A stretch of 64,000 bases of DNA from Mantamonas sphyraenae (taxonomy: Eukaryota > CRuMs > Mantamonadidae). The DNA is taken from NCBI GenBank assembly GCA_026936335.1, contig JAPMXV010000049.1, forward strand, positions 62,001 through 126,000, read 5' to 3'. Below, piece by piece: positions 13,685 to 25,982 of the stretch; within the stretch, counting starts at the first letter, position 1; each line of letters begins with the position of its first letter. The notes beneath the pieces were generated by a model. The model had not been told where the DNA came from, made no database searches, and was given only the letters and a program-made list of their open reading frames with translations. The position numbers were made by a program, and so were the translations under genes.

Positions 13685-16600
13685 TCATTTCTTCCCCTTC
13701 TTCCCTCCCCGCTTTGACTTTCTCGCCTTTTTGCTGCTGCTCGCCGAGGTGTCCTTCTCCTCCTCTTCCTCATCCACCGCCTCGTCTTGCTGGCCTGTTT
13801 CGTCTTCAACGTCGTCACGAGAACGTTTGCGAGCGTGTTCCGTGGCGTTTTTCTTGTTCTTCTTGCCCCGGGCCTTTTTGCCGCCGGTCTTGCTGCTGCT
13901 TTGTGTGCACAGAGTGACAATGCGCTTGACCATGCTGTTGAGCGGCTTCGTTTTGGTCTTGTCAGCGAGCTTGCTCACGTGCTCTTGCACTTGGGCGGCA
14001 ATCTCTGCGTCGGGCCACCCAGAGGTGTCCAGCCCGCTGGCCTTGATGTGCATGATCAGCGTGTTGACGCTCTGCAGCAGTTCCAGCATGCGCTTGCCAG
14101 ACGTCACGCGCGGCAACAGCGCAAACAGCGCCTCAGCGGCCATGTTATCTTCCAGCAGCCGTTGCATCTGTTCGCCGTGCAGCTTCTCGTGCAGCTTTCG
14201 CACGCTGAGACTTTTGTTCAGCAGCGCAAAGGCCTGGATGCCAGCGTACTCCTGCAATGCCTCCTCATCACACGCAGTGAGGTTTTGTACCATGTCCACA
14301 CAGGTCAACAGTCCCAGCTGTGGCTGTTTCGTAGCCACCGACTGGAAAAAGGCCACATTCAGGTTGGTGTTCTTTCGGCTGACAAAGTCCATGCTCGCTG
14401 CGCGCAGCTGCGTCTGCAGCGACTCCACATCCAGGGCACCAAAATCGATTCCTCCCACTTCCTGCGCATCCTTCTTGTTCACAGCCTGGCCACGCAGCAT
14501 GCGCACACACAGCAACAGGCCGTCGCCAAGAACACTCAGCGCCTCTGCGCTTTGACTGCGCATGGCCCTCTGCACCAGCTCTCCCGCCAGCCCGTTCAAC
14601 ATCTCCACGTCTGTGTCCTCCTTCTGGTACTGACTAATCTTGCACAGCCTGCGCCGGAAGCAACGCAACACACTGTCCCTGTAGTTCTTCTCTTCCTTCG
14701 ACGCCTCCTTGTTGCTTGCCCGACACAGAAAGTCCACAAACGGCTCGATTAGCTGCACCACGAGCTCGTGCGACGACTGGTGTCGGATAAACACTTCCAG
14801 TAGCTCCAGTGCCTTGTGTTTGAACTGCGTCAGCAGTCGCTTGCGCTCCTTAAAGTCACGCCTGCGCTTCTGGTTACTCTGCGTCATCGACTTGAATGCA
14901 GACGCAATCATTCCGTCGAGTTGCATCATGGCGTCGTCGTCCAGGTCTTCGGGCATCCCGTCATCGTAGTCGTCTGCGTTGATGTCCACCTTTTCCTTTT
15001 TCTTCTTCTCCTTCCCTTTGCTCTTGCCCTTCTTGCCCTTGCTGTCTTCTTCCTCAGACTCGTCGTCGCTGTCCTCCTCTTCGATCGACCCGTCGTCGTC
15101 GCTGTCCCCCGTGTTGTCAAACTCGACCTCGTCTTCATCCATCCCGTCCTCATCGTCCTCTTCGCCCTCCTCCGCCACGCTGTCTGTAAACACGACGTCG
15201 GTGATCAGTGCCAGTGACTCCTCTGTCACCTCGCCGCTGAATGCCTTGAACGAGCGCGTGACGACGTCGCGCAGACGCTGGCTGGGACGAATTAGCAGTG
15301 ACAGCAACAGGTCCGTCAACACTGTGATGCCCTCTGCCTCCTCCTCCTCCTCCTCGTCGTCATCATCATCATCATCATCATCATCTCCTTTCTTTTTGTC
15401 GTCGTTTGCGCGCTTGCGTGACCTGCGCTTGCTGCTGCCTGCGCTCTCCGTCTTGCTTTCGCGCTTCTTTGTGTTCACAATCGCATCGTAGCACTTCTCC
15501 AGCTCCTCCAGCACGGGCGTGATCTCCTCCGCCTCGGAAAGCTGCAGAATGGACACATGGATGATCAGGTCACGCACGCTGCTAAGGCGAGCACGCTTGG
15601 TGCGCAGCGCACCCAGATCCACCGCGCTCTTTTTGCTCCTTGACTTTTTCTTGCTGCTGCTGCTTGCGGTGTCCTGTGCTGCGGCCAACTCCTCATCAAT
15701 GGTGTCCAAGTCGTTTCCGATGCGTTGGATCAGCTCCACTGTGGCGTGGCGCCTCCCCTGCGCTTCCTCGTCCAGTGGTTTGATCAGCTGCACCGAATCA
15801 TCCTCCAGCAAAGACTGAAGCTGCGAGGCCACCGTAACCGTCCACGGCTCGTCGAATGCATTGTTTTCAGGCGAGGTGCACACGTCACCGACCACCGTGT
15901 GGTAGCGAGCCAGGCACAAGGTACGCAGGCTCTCCTGACGCTGCCTGCCAGCTCGGCAAACATCTTGCCGTCCTGCTCGGCATCGTTCTCGTCACTGCTT
16001 GCTTTGCGCCTACGCGAACGCTTGCTCTTCTTTGCGCTCTTGCCCGACGACGACGGCCGGAAAAAGGCCAGCGTGGCAAAGAAGCGCAAGATGCGTGCAA
16101 TGATCGCATGCTGCTCTTTCTTGACGGCGTCTGCCTTTGTCAGCGCATGCAGGTGGTTGATCACCCATGTGCGCACGGCATCTGCAGACTGATGACCGCC
16201 CTCCTCGAGGTCCATTCCGGCCACCGGAGCGTCTGCCTCCTGGCCAGCACGTTCAAACATGTCCAGCAGATACTGCACATACTCTTCCACGCCCTCCGAC
16301 AAGCCGGCCAGAAGCATTTCCGTTGTGTTTGTCTTTGTCAGCTGATCAAAGTTGCGGTTGCCGTACTTGCCCGTGAGCTGGGTGAGCAGGACGACACGCA
16401 CTTTGACGTGCTTCTCCGCGTGCGCCATCATATCCTTCAGCAGACTGCGGCTGGCTGCACTCAAGTAGCTGTCCTTGGACGCCAGATGTGTGATCAGCGT
16501 GTGCATAAAGTTGCGTGTGAACAGCACCGGCAGCTGGTCCGCTCGACCAGGCTCATCAAAATGGTAAACAGCTTCATGCCCAAGAACTTGCGCTCCTTTG

Positions 16601-17826
16601 TCGACAGCATCATCTTGCTGTCGACGATGTCGGTCCAGAACGAGCTCAACACGCTTGTGCTCACACTCCCGCTGTACTCCTCATCGGCCTCACGTCCGTC
16701 GGCCGAGAACGGCGTCGCCTCGTACACCTGGTCGCCCGAAAGCGAAAACAGCACGTTGAGCACATACTTCCAGGCCGAGTGCACTCGCGGGTGCGCACTT
16801 GGTGTTTGACACAGCACCGCGTACAACTCATCACGCTGAGCTACATCGTGCACCACGCCCGTGTGTGCAAACACAGCCTGCACCGCAGAGTCTCCTCGCT
16901 GCTTGCTCAGCACAGCCTGCAGATGCAGCGCCAGCCCCAATGCCTCGGGGGTGTACTCGGCCAGAGGTTTGCTCAGCAGCGGTGCCACCTTGGGCACCAC
17001 CAACGCTGCCACCTCCTTGGCGTCCAGCCGATCGACAAGCGCATGGACTGCTTCAAAGCAGATCTCCTGCACAAACGACTTGTTGTCTGCCAGCGACAAC
17101 AACTCGTCCACAACCTTTTCAACTGCCTCCTCGCGGCTCTCGTCCTCGGCGCTCGAGTCCAGGCGCCCGCTGCGAATCAGCGCAAGGAAACCAAAAATGC
17201 GACCAAACACCTGATCTCGGGTTTCCTGCAATGTCCGCCCCATGTGCTTGTGTCAGCGCCTCGCCTGCGCTTCGTCTCGTGCTATGAGCACTGGTGCAGC
17301 CTCGCACGACTCTGGGCCCATCTCTGTGCCTTCCTTTGGCCCAAACTCACCTGTCCGCTGAGTGCCTTGGTCACCACTGTGTTTTCCAGCACCCGCTTCA
17401 CCACCTCCCCAGCCTCCAGCGCTCCGTACTGCTTCAGCACCTGCGCTTGTTGTGTATGTGGACAACCCATGCGTGTGTCAGCGTCCCTCCTTTTCTCCTG
17501 TGTGAGGTCTCCCGGCTCGCCGTGCATGCGACGCCGAAAAGTCCGTCCGCCCACGCCAAGGCCCGTCCGCCTGTGCCTTCCCGCCCTATACTCACCTGCG
17601 CCAGTGCAAGCGAGAATCCCTGTCGTGCACCTGCGTTGGACGACGCCACTCCTCGCGTCAGACGACTCAGCGAATAGTCAAGCTGTGGAAAGTTGTCCTG
17701 GTCTTCCGCGGCCGCCGCGTACTGCTCCAGGTCATCCAAGAGACCCAGCACAGTCTGCTGCCGCACCTCGGGGTCGTACGACGACAAATCCCAGAACCGC
17801 TGCAACAATGACGAAGTCTGTGACAT
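13685..17826 (-). CDS. POL5: Pol5/MYBBP1A-like nucleolar protein (DNA polymerase phi family)
   Basis: Exons are 17826-17596, 17440-17351 and 17246-13685. The start MSQTSSLLQRFWDLSS, the FGRIFGFLALI segment just after the second intron, the LPVLFTRNFMHTLITHLASKD block and the HEAT-like helical body are typical of Pol5/MYBBP1A. These proteins act in the nucleolus in rDNA transcription and ribosome assembly; that is family knowledge. The second half has a long Asp/Glu run and ends in a Lys-rich nucleolar-type tail (SKRGGKKGKK). Two single-base frame breaks, both a missing base, lie near 16542 and 15935; homology continues across each. The corrected length is about 1,294 residues, normal for the family. 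Its stop is 15 nt from that of the convergent receptor gene. Confidence 0.85.
15333..15387 (-). repeat. Glu/Asp-coding trinucleotide tract in Pol5
   Basis: Runs of ctc/tcc followed by eight cat triplets on the + strand encode Glu and then Asp runs on the minus strand. This is a simple-sequence stretch inside the acidic region usual for Pol5 proteins and may vary in length between alleles. Confidence 0.85.
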
Positions 17827-17934
17827 GGAATTTTCCCTGGCTGTCCCGGCGCCGACTCCTGAGCCGCCAACTGTGCACAGAATCGTCCTTTTGTTCTTTG
17901 TGTCCACTCACACTCTCCTTCCTGTCTCCTTTCC

Positions 17935-19077
17935 TCACTTTTTCCCAGCTGGCGTTCCTTCCGTCTTCATCTCTTCGATCATCTCGCTGATGTGTCCCGG
18001 CGTCACCATCTGGTTGAACGCCGAAGGCAAACGCTCGCCAAAATACACCTTTGTGTTGTTGGCCATGGACTGGAACATGGAATGCAGCAGAAACTCGGGG
18101 CTGAACTTGGCCTGGTTCGCTTCGGCTTCCCGCTTGCTCCGGTAGAACTTGGCGTCGGCCAGCGCCTTCTGGCGAGCCACATACGTCGCATCCTCGATCT
18201 TTCCCATCTCCTGCAAGGTCTGTTTGTGATGAAGCTGCTGTGCAAGCCGGATCTTGCTCACTTCCCGCATGCTCTCTGCTTCGATGGTCGCCTTCTTGCG
18301 CGCAGTCTCAGCCTCCTTCTCAATCAGCTTTTGCGTCTGTTGGGCAATCAGCAGCTTTGTCTTTTGCGCTTCCATCTGTTCATAGTTGCGTCGTACGGCC
18401 TCGGGAATCTTGGGTTTGCTTAGACGAATGGAGACGATGTCGATGCCCGGCGCCCAGATGTCGCAGTCGCGTTGGAGCGCGCTCTTCAGCCGTTCATCAA
18501 TCGAGTCAAACATGTCGATGTACACTTCCTGCAGCGTGTGCGACGAGCAAAATTGGTTGATCTCGTGTCTGTTTCGGTGGCGGCACAACAAGCGCGCGTG
18601 ACCAGGCATGACGTCAGCGGCAAACGCAACTCCACGACACCTCTGCACGCCCTCGTCCCGTCACTGCGGGACAAGGGCCCAACCCGGCACAGTGTTGCAT
18701 GCACAACCACGCACAACATACCCGAGACGTTCAAAGATCCACAGCTGGTCGTAGTTTGTGGAATAGTTGCGGATGGTGGGCAACACAAGCTCCTTCTTGA
18801 GCCGATTGACCACTTCGACCTTGGAGAACATGAGCATGACCCCACTACTTGTTCCGCAGGGCACAGACTCGAGCGAGTCGGTTTGCAGCGTGATCTGCAC
18901 GGGGCTCCACGACGTGATGTACGGCAGTTTGAAGTTGAAGCCCGGCTCAGACACACGCTCCAGCAGCTTGCCGCCAAAAAAGTACACTCCCACATGACCC
19001 TCGGGCACCACGTGGATGCCCTGGCTGATGGTCAGCGCCACAAAGCTGATGGCCACGAGGACAAAAACCAACTTCAT
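17935..19077 (-). CDS. ERLIN: Erlin (SPFH/prohibitin-domain ER membrane protein)
   Basis: Two exons, 19077-18722 and 18568-17935, give 329 residues, the usual erlin size. An N-terminal signal-anchor (MKLVFVLVAISFVALTIS) is followed by the SPFH domain with erlin hallmarks: EGHVGVYFFGG, PGFNFKLPYITS, LQTD, VPCGTSSGVM, HEINQFCSSHTLQEVYID and IPEAVRRNYEQMEAQKTKLLIA. A coiled coil rich in Glu/Lys/Ala and the KVYFGERLP segment close the protein. Erlins form ER lipid-raft-like scaffolds that recruit ERAD machinery (family knowledge). The intron donor gtatgt and acceptor aaacag join in phase 2 to restore the conserved GHEINQFC. The gene is head-to-head with the small coiled-coil gene, 81 nt apart. 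Confidence 0.95.
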
Positions 19078-19158
19078 CGGAGAGGAGTGCTGTAAAAGTT
19101 GCTGGACGAGGCGCGTGACTCAGCGTTGCTGGCCAAGCGAAGACGCACCCAGCGCAAT
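19078..19158. promoter_or_regulatory. Divergent promoter with a TGACTCA site
   Basis: This 81-nt spacer lies between the erlin start and the next start on the + strand. A perfect TGACTCA (AP-1/Gcn4-type bZIP half-site pair) sits at 19116-19122, roughly in the middle. Binding is not shown by sequence; a seven-base match can occur by chance. Confidence 0.35.
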
Positions 19159-19770
19159 ATGGACGAGGCAGCGGCGTTGATGTCGTCGTACGTCAATATT
19201 GCCGAACGATTGCCACTTGTCGACGACGCGGGAATGTTCACAGGACAGCTTGGACACTTTGCTGGTCTGCAGGCTGCTCTGTTGGCCAAGCACGTTGAGG
19301 AAATGGAAAACCTCGTGGAGAGCATGCAGAAGCATTGGTGTGTTGTGTGTGTGTGTGCATGGCCGCGGGCGAGAAGTGTGCCCACTCCGCGAGAGCATAG
19401 GTGCTTGCCAACAAGACGGCTACTGACACTCCCGCCCCCGAACAGCCTTCAACTACTCCGAGACACGCAGCAGGAGAAGGAGGAGGCTGAATCTCAGCTG
19501 GAAGCGTTTGTGGCCAACCATCCGTGCACTTCTGCGCACGATTGCAAGCAGCTGACGCGGCCACAGGCAGTGACCAAGTACGATGCTGCTGGCAGTGCCT
19601 ACGTCGCTATGGAACCTTCAGCTTGGACAAAGCTCGAACAGCAGCTTGAAGACATTGAACACAACCACAGCACTGTGCTCGACATGCTGCAGACCCTCGA
19701 AGACATCGTCAACGGCGTTCCGCTCGACGCCTGCAACACCGATGTTTGGCTTGACGCCGGCCAAGGATGA
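19159..19770 (+). CDS. Small coiled-coil protein, function unknown
   Basis: Exons 19159-19337 and 19446-19770 give 167 residues. The start is the ATG beginning MDEAAALMSSYVNIAERL; the frame is open upstream to a TTG at 19099, but no earlier ATG is present. The intron donor is gtgtgttg and the acceptor gaacag, both phase 2; the 108-nt intron is a multiple of three, so retention would not break the frame. The protein is almost entirely helical, with heptads around HVEEMENLVESMQKH, QEKEEAESQLEAF and LEQQLEDIEHNHSTVLDMLQTLEDI. I do not recognise the family; a small subunit of a trafficking or kinetochore coiled-coil complex is possible but unsupported. It is 91 nt upstream of Use1 on the same strand. 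Confidence 0.72.
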   Translation: MDEAAALMSSYVNIAERLPLVDDAGMFTGQLGHFAGLQAALLAKHVEEMENLVESMQKHWCVVCVCAWPRARSVPTPREHRCLPTRRLLTLPPPNSLQLLRDTQQEKEEAESQLEAFVANHPCTSAHDCKQLTRPQAVTKYDAAGSAYVAMEPSAWTKLEQQLEDIEHNHSTVLDMLQTLEDIVNGVPLDACNTDVWLDAGQG

Positions 19771-19861
19771 CTGGGTGGATCTCCACCGCACACCCCTCCC
19801 TCACTGTGAATACAATTGTGCGAATGGAAATCCTGCCCCCGCGAAATGCGACGCAACCCAA

Positions 19862-20855
19862 ATGGCCTCCGAGGTGTCGTTGCCGCAGCAGGAGCCGCTA
19901 GAGGCTCCCTCTGTCGCCGAGACATCTTTCTTGCGCCTACTGGACAGGTGTCAGAAGAGCATGGCCAATGCACACAGTGTCAGTGACGATACATTGGTTC
20001 TACAGCAGCTTGTACGTTTTCTACGGGAGCCGTCGTCGGTTCCAACCGCCCACATTCCGTGCCCTTTTCCTGCGCGTATGAGAGTGTCTGACACTGCCTT
20101 GCTCACTGACCTCCCTCCCCTCCCCCCACATCTTTGCGTATCGACAGTACCTCAATGTGTTGCGCCAACTGTACAGCGAGCTGCGAGAGGAGGAAAAGGC
20201 CTCCGAGGACAAACTTTCAGACTACCACAAACGCCTTGAAGTGCTCAACAAGGCAGCTCGCACGCCGCTCGCAGAGATGTCGCTCACGGCCATGCGCATC
20301 CAGAGCAACAAGAACTTGAGTGTTGAGGAAAAGAATCAACAGATGGAGATTCTGCAGGTCAACAAAGAACGCTCGAGTCGGGAATTGCGTTCGCGGCTTT
20401 TCGCAGGCGCCACCCAGCGCGGCACACGTGTACATACAGACCGACCCATTGACGAGTCGCTCGGCGACGTTCATAACGCCAGCATGGTTTCCTTTGCCTC
20501 CACCAGCAGCGATCTGACCGACGACGAGGGAGCCACAGCCGGCAAGGATTTGCTCGCCCAGTACGCAGACATGGAAGAGCGCGTGACCAGTGACATGCTG
20601 GAACTTGTGCGCAACCTCAAGCAGGTCACTCTCAATGCCAATGACGTCCTCCAGCGCGACATTGCCACGGCCAGTGAAGCGGAAACAAAGCTGGACCGCA
20701 ACCTTGCCAACGCCACACGCGAAAGCCAGCGTGCAAAGCAATTCAACCAAGAGGTGTCCACTGGAACTTGTGCCATGTACGCGCTTTTCGTTCTCTGCCT
20801 CATTGTCTTTGTGGCAACCTACGCCGTGATCAAGATTTTTCCAAAGGCTGTCTGA
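19862..20855 (+). CDS. USE1: Use1-type SNARE (ER/Golgi retrograde transport)
   Basis: Exons are 19862-20011 and 20148-20855, joined in phase 0, giving 285 residues. The N-terminal ETSFLRLLDRCQ and YLNVLRQLYSEL segments match the Use1 N-terminal helical region. The SNARE-like helix around ADMEERVTSDMLELVRNLK and LQRDIATASEAETKLDRNLANA precedes a C-terminal membrane anchor (MYALFVLCLIVFVATYAVIKI) ending FPKAV. Use1 is an ER Q-SNARE working with Sec20 and Ufe1/syntaxin-18 in Golgi-to-ER fusion (family knowledge). The size and tail anchor fit. Its stop is 70 nt from the convergent fusion gene. Confidence 0.88.
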
Positions 20856-20925
20856 TCGGGGCGTGGAGACCACCATGCAAATGGACATGCTTTTTCATTC
20901 CTACGGAGGTCTCGCTTCACGGTGT

Positions 20926-23900
20926 TCACTCTGCATGCCACATGGCTTGCAGCGACTCAAGGACGGCGGCCGAAACCGCCTCGACGTCCTCCACCGTTGC
21001 CAAGGAGTCGGACTGTGCAACACCATGCACGATCAATCCGGTCACCTTGACGCCCAACACGTCGTTCACACGCTTGGCCTGCTCCTGAAGCACGTTCTTG
21101 GCTTCTTCAAGGCTTTCCACGCGCTGGTAGTATCGCACAAACAACTGTCCGCTGGCAGTTTTCATCGGTTGCTGTTCCTTGTCCATAGGATGCAACCAAA
21201 GCGCATTGCCATCGTACACGCTCACATACAGGGGCGATGTGTCCAAGTAGAATGCACGCACCGCCTCTGCCTCTTCGGGCTTGTTCACGCTCAGTCGATC
21301 CGACGACTGTGCAATGAGGGGACACGTAATCTCGTAGCCAAACGTTTGTGCTCCCTGGCGCACCAACGCGTCCACCAAAAAGTACTCCGGAGTCTTTGGC
21401 GTGGTACCGGGCAGCCAGCCCAATGCCTCGTGTGATTGCCACTCGGCGTATCGCGGATGCTCCACAAACCGTGCGTACTCTTCCTCCAGCATTTGCAAGC
21501 CCTTCAGAGTGTCAAACAGGTAGATGCCGCAGTTGCGCCAACCCCAGCCCGTAGCCGCCTCCAGCGCTTCCGGAACTCCAGCCTTGCGGTCTGCCTTTTG
21601 CCAGTTGCCGACCACGCGCCCGCTGTCGCAACTCCCCACGCCCACACGCAGGATGGGCGAGTACAAGTGCTCCGCGGGCACGTTCAACGACGGCAGCGCA
21701 GCCGCAATGGTGTCGTCCAGCGCAAATCCCAGCTCCAGCAGCCTGCGGATCGTTGCCGGATGCTTCACCGGGTTGTCACTCCACAGCACGGTGCTCAGAG
21801 ATCCTGCGAGCTCTCCTTCGCCCAGTTCCTCTCGGAGCGCCTGCAGCGCCACCAATACTGCGTCGCCGTCGCCCAGTCTGTCTCGTTGAACCGGAAACAA
21901 CAGCCGGTAGCCGTTCTCGGCGCAAAACTCGCTGTCCGCAACCACCTGCTGCAGCCGTTCTCGGTTGTTCTCGGAGCAAACCACCACAATGGTGCCCTCG
22001 CCTCCGTGGCTGCGTGTGATTGGCGCCACGTTGCGAAGACTCAGCAGAAACATCGAATCCCCCAAATCCACCATGTCCTTGCTTTCCAGGGCACCCACCT
22101 CGTCCTGCATGCGTCCACCCCATCCAGCGGCAGGGCAAATGGCAATCACGGGCCGCTCAGTCTGCACAGACGAGCCCAGACTGGCCAGCTGGGCCAGCTC
22201 CTCTTCCGAGTGGCCTTGGTCGCCCACGTTGCGGATTGTGTCCAGCATGCGCATGCGAGTGCGTCGTGTCAGCAGACCTTGGTGGCCACCGTCGTTCACA
22301 TACGTGGCCACCTCTGCGCAAAGGCGCATGCAGAATGTGCACATCTTGCCCAGGAAACGACTGTGTGGTTCCGTGTTCCACAGCGACGTCCACTCCAGCA
22401 ACAGCTCCAACGCCGTCTCCAGGTCTTGTTGCGTGTACTGTGCGTCCACCCACTCGCCATGCTTGTCCAGTTGGCCCTTGCGGTGAAGCGACATGGTTTC
22501 GCGCGAAAGCTCATCCTGGTGCGCGTGTGCAGGCAGACGTGCGTTGTGCAGGTGGTGCACCACGGTCTTGCGGATGTTGCTTTCAATGGCGGTTGTCGGG
22601 TTGTAGCCCACGGTATCGCGAGCCAAGTCGATCTGCGCGTGCGTCAGAGGCACATCACCCTTGGGCGGATCCACAGACACCATCAGTCCCTGGGCAAGGA
22701 GCGACTGGACACACTCGTCGACTGCCTCACTGCTCATCTGTTTTACCGCACCGCTCGTCTTCACCTTGCCCAGCTCGGCGGCAATCATCACAATCACCTC
22801 GCGCACGCTCGTGGTGTCCTCCTCACCCAGGTTGAACACCTGCAGCCATTCCCTGCCCTCTTGCCCGGCCTCGTAGCTCCCTTCCATACAACATCGGATC
22901 CCTTGCACAATATCCTCCACAAATGTGAAATCGCGCTGGTAGTTGCCGTCGCCATACATGGTCAGCGGCTCAGCCCCGTTGCTTTCCAGCATGCGCACAA
23001 AGCTGCCAATGGCCATGTCTGGCCGTCCGATACCTCCAGCGAGCATGGGTCCATCCACAGTGAAAAAGCGCAGTCCCGTCATTCGCATGCCGTGCTCCGC
23101 TGCAAACTGTCGCGCCTGTTCCTCGTTCTTCACTTTTGTGCCGGCGTACACACTCTCGGGCTCACTCAGCTCCATGCTCTCCGAGAACGGTCCCTGTCCC
23201 TTTTTGCCATACACAGACGATGAAGAGGCGTACACGACGTCCTTCACGCCAAACGCTGCCGCCGTGGCAAACACGTTTTGCGTGCCGTTTACGTTCACGC
23301 TGCGGTACAAATCCGGCTGCGCCATCGAAGGGCGCACGCCAGCTCGCGCAGCCAAATGCACCACAAAGTTGACCCGATAGCGGCGAAAGACAGCCTCCAG
23401 GGCGCTGGGGTCGCGCAGATCTCCAATCTCCATTTCAAAGCCCGGCTCGCTGTACAGCCGCTGAAGGTTGCGTGTCTTGATCCCATTGTCGTAGTAATCG
23501 TTGATGCTGTCAAACCCGACCACACGGTGGCCCTCCTTCAGCAACAGCAGAGCCAGGTTGCTGCCGATGAATCCTGCTGCCCCGGTGACCAGGACACACC
23601 AGTCACGTTCAGGTGAGCCTTGCTCTTGTTTTGCGCTGGACCAGTTTCGTGATTGTGTGACAGGAGCCAATCGCGCCGCTGCAATCTGCGTGCGCACGCG
23701 CAGGAGAAGACCGGCGATGTTCTCGCCCTGCGCCAGCGCGCCCGCATCTCCCTGTGCCACGTCCACCACCATCAAATCGTGCAAACGGCGCTCGTGTGCG
23801 CACAAAGTCATCAAAGCAGGGTGGATGAATCCTGTGCCGCTGACCGGGACCACGCGAAAGGCGTCCATCTCCTCTGTCAAGGATTGCACCTTGTTGTCGG

Positions 23901-25930
23901 GCACCAGGGCGACCACCACACCACCCATACCTGCACCTGTCAATGAAGCACCGACTGCACCGCCTGCACAGAAAGTCTGTTGCAACTCGTCCAGCTTGTC
24001 GCGGCTCGCTCGGAAGGCGCCTGGCTGCTTCGCAAGATCTCCATCCTGGTTGGCAGCAATGAGCTCGTCCAAAAGGTCGTCCGAAACGATTTGCGGTGAC
24101 GTGCTGCTATCTCCCGCATGTCCTGCAGACATGTGCGCTCCTGCGTTGGCCACTGCCTGAGCAGCGGCGCTCATATCTCCGGCGAGACGGCTCTCTTCGG
24201 CTTGGCGCATGCAGATATAAAACTGCTCTGCCCGCTCGCACTCTGCAATGCCAAACAGCAATGGTCCACGCAGGTCCAGTGTGACTGTTTCTGGGTCGAC
24301 GCCCGTGTCGCCAAGGGGCTCCAAGAAGCGAGCCTTTGCGTGGGCGACCGTATCTGCCAGCTCAGGGCACTGCTCCAGCAACTCCGCCACGTTTGTGCTT
24401 TGTGGCAGGTGCTTCAACAGGCTGAAGATTGCGGCCACACCGCCCACCTTGGCGAAGCGCGTGGGAGAGATTGCACTGAGGCAGTCGAGCTCAGCCACAA
24501 AGTCGGCGTCGTAGCCCAGCTTGTGTTGGGCAGTCCACTGGAGCAAGCCAATGCCCACTGTGTATGCAAAGCGTGGCAGGGCGTATGCCAGCGCATTGTC
24601 GCCCGAGAGATCGCGTTGAAGGTTGGAGTTGGCCACCAGCAGCTGGTAGCCAGGAGGGAAGGCCACGTAGCTGGGTGCAATGCCTTCCAGATCACCCTCG
24701 TAGAAGCGACCGTGTGTGATGTGGCCTGCACGTGCATACACCATGGCTGCCTGGTCGCCGAGACCTGTGGTTGCGCCTGCCTTGGCTTCCACGGCTTTGG
24801 CCATGGGCACCAAGTCGCGCTGTGCCAGCTTCAGATCGTTGCACACGAGGAAAGCCTGGAGACAGCCGAGGACGAGGGCATGGGAGGATGAGAGGCCCGA
24901 GCTGAATGGAATGTCGCTGGAGACCACTGCACGAGTGCCCTGCCACATGGTGTGCTCTGCAAAGTGCTCTTTGAGTACAGCAGCGGCACCGAGGACATAG
25001 CTGGCCCAGGACCCACGCCACTCTGTAAGTTTGGCGGCGGTGTCGTCTGCGCCGAGGTTGAGATCAAATTCGACGGGCTGAAAGTGCTCCGAGTCTGTGT
25101 TTGTCATGCGCACAATGCCAGCGTCAGCTCCCTGGGCGGGACTGAGGCTAAGCACAAGGAGAGTCTCGCGGTCGATGGCCACAGGGTTGACGGCACCGCC
25201 GTGGCTGTCGATGTGCATTCCACGCAAGTTGATGCGCGCGGGGCAGCGCAGGAGAGCCACGTGGTCGTCGGCTGCATACTGATCGGCATACGATTGGAGT
25301 GCTTGGAGCATGTGGGCGATGCGTTGTTCAACGACAAGCAGGTCGTGGCCGTATGTGGTGGCCAGAGCATCCAGGACGGCCGGAGAGCGGCCCATGAGCA
25401 GGCGCTGCCACTCGAGGACCGACAAGCCGACGTTTTGGTTGTAGATGGCAGTGTGGGACTGAAGAAGGGAGGTGGGCGACGGGTCTCGGCCGTGGAGGGT
25501 TGCCAGATTGGAACCCGTCGCCATGTAGTGGCAAAGAAGGGCAAGCCAAGGCTGGAGCAGATCCAGACCACATCCAGGCTCGGCTTCGCTGAGCAGAGGC
25601 CACAGAGAAGAGGCCGGAAGGGGAAGTTGGGCACGGCTGGCGAGCAGCGTGGCGAGGACGAGGAGTCCCAGGGCGAGCAGACGATGCTTGTCCTCGCCCT
25701 CAGCTGAGTCGCCAAAGAGGGCTTCGAAGCTCGGTGGCAGTACGACAGTGTGCTCAGCTTGCGACACGTCGGCATAGGCCAGCACGGCAGCCTGGCATGC
25801 AGCGTCGTGTCGGAGAACGCTGGTGGGAGGAAGAACGAGCAGGGTGAGCTCTGCGGGTCAACGACGGCCACCAGAGCGATGTGACGGGCGTGGGGAGGTG
25901 TGCAACGAGCAAGAGATCAAGTGAGAATTG

Positions 25931-25982
<52 letters not shown>

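Noticed and set aside
21436-23223. 595-codon open frame antisense to the epimerase part of the fusion gene
   Set aside because: His/Gln/Val-rich shadow without domains; the opposite strand has intact catalytic motifs.
25934-25978. GT repeat as a regulatory Z-DNA element
   Set aside because: A simple (GT)22 tract in an intron is ordinary; nothing in the context supports a specific function.
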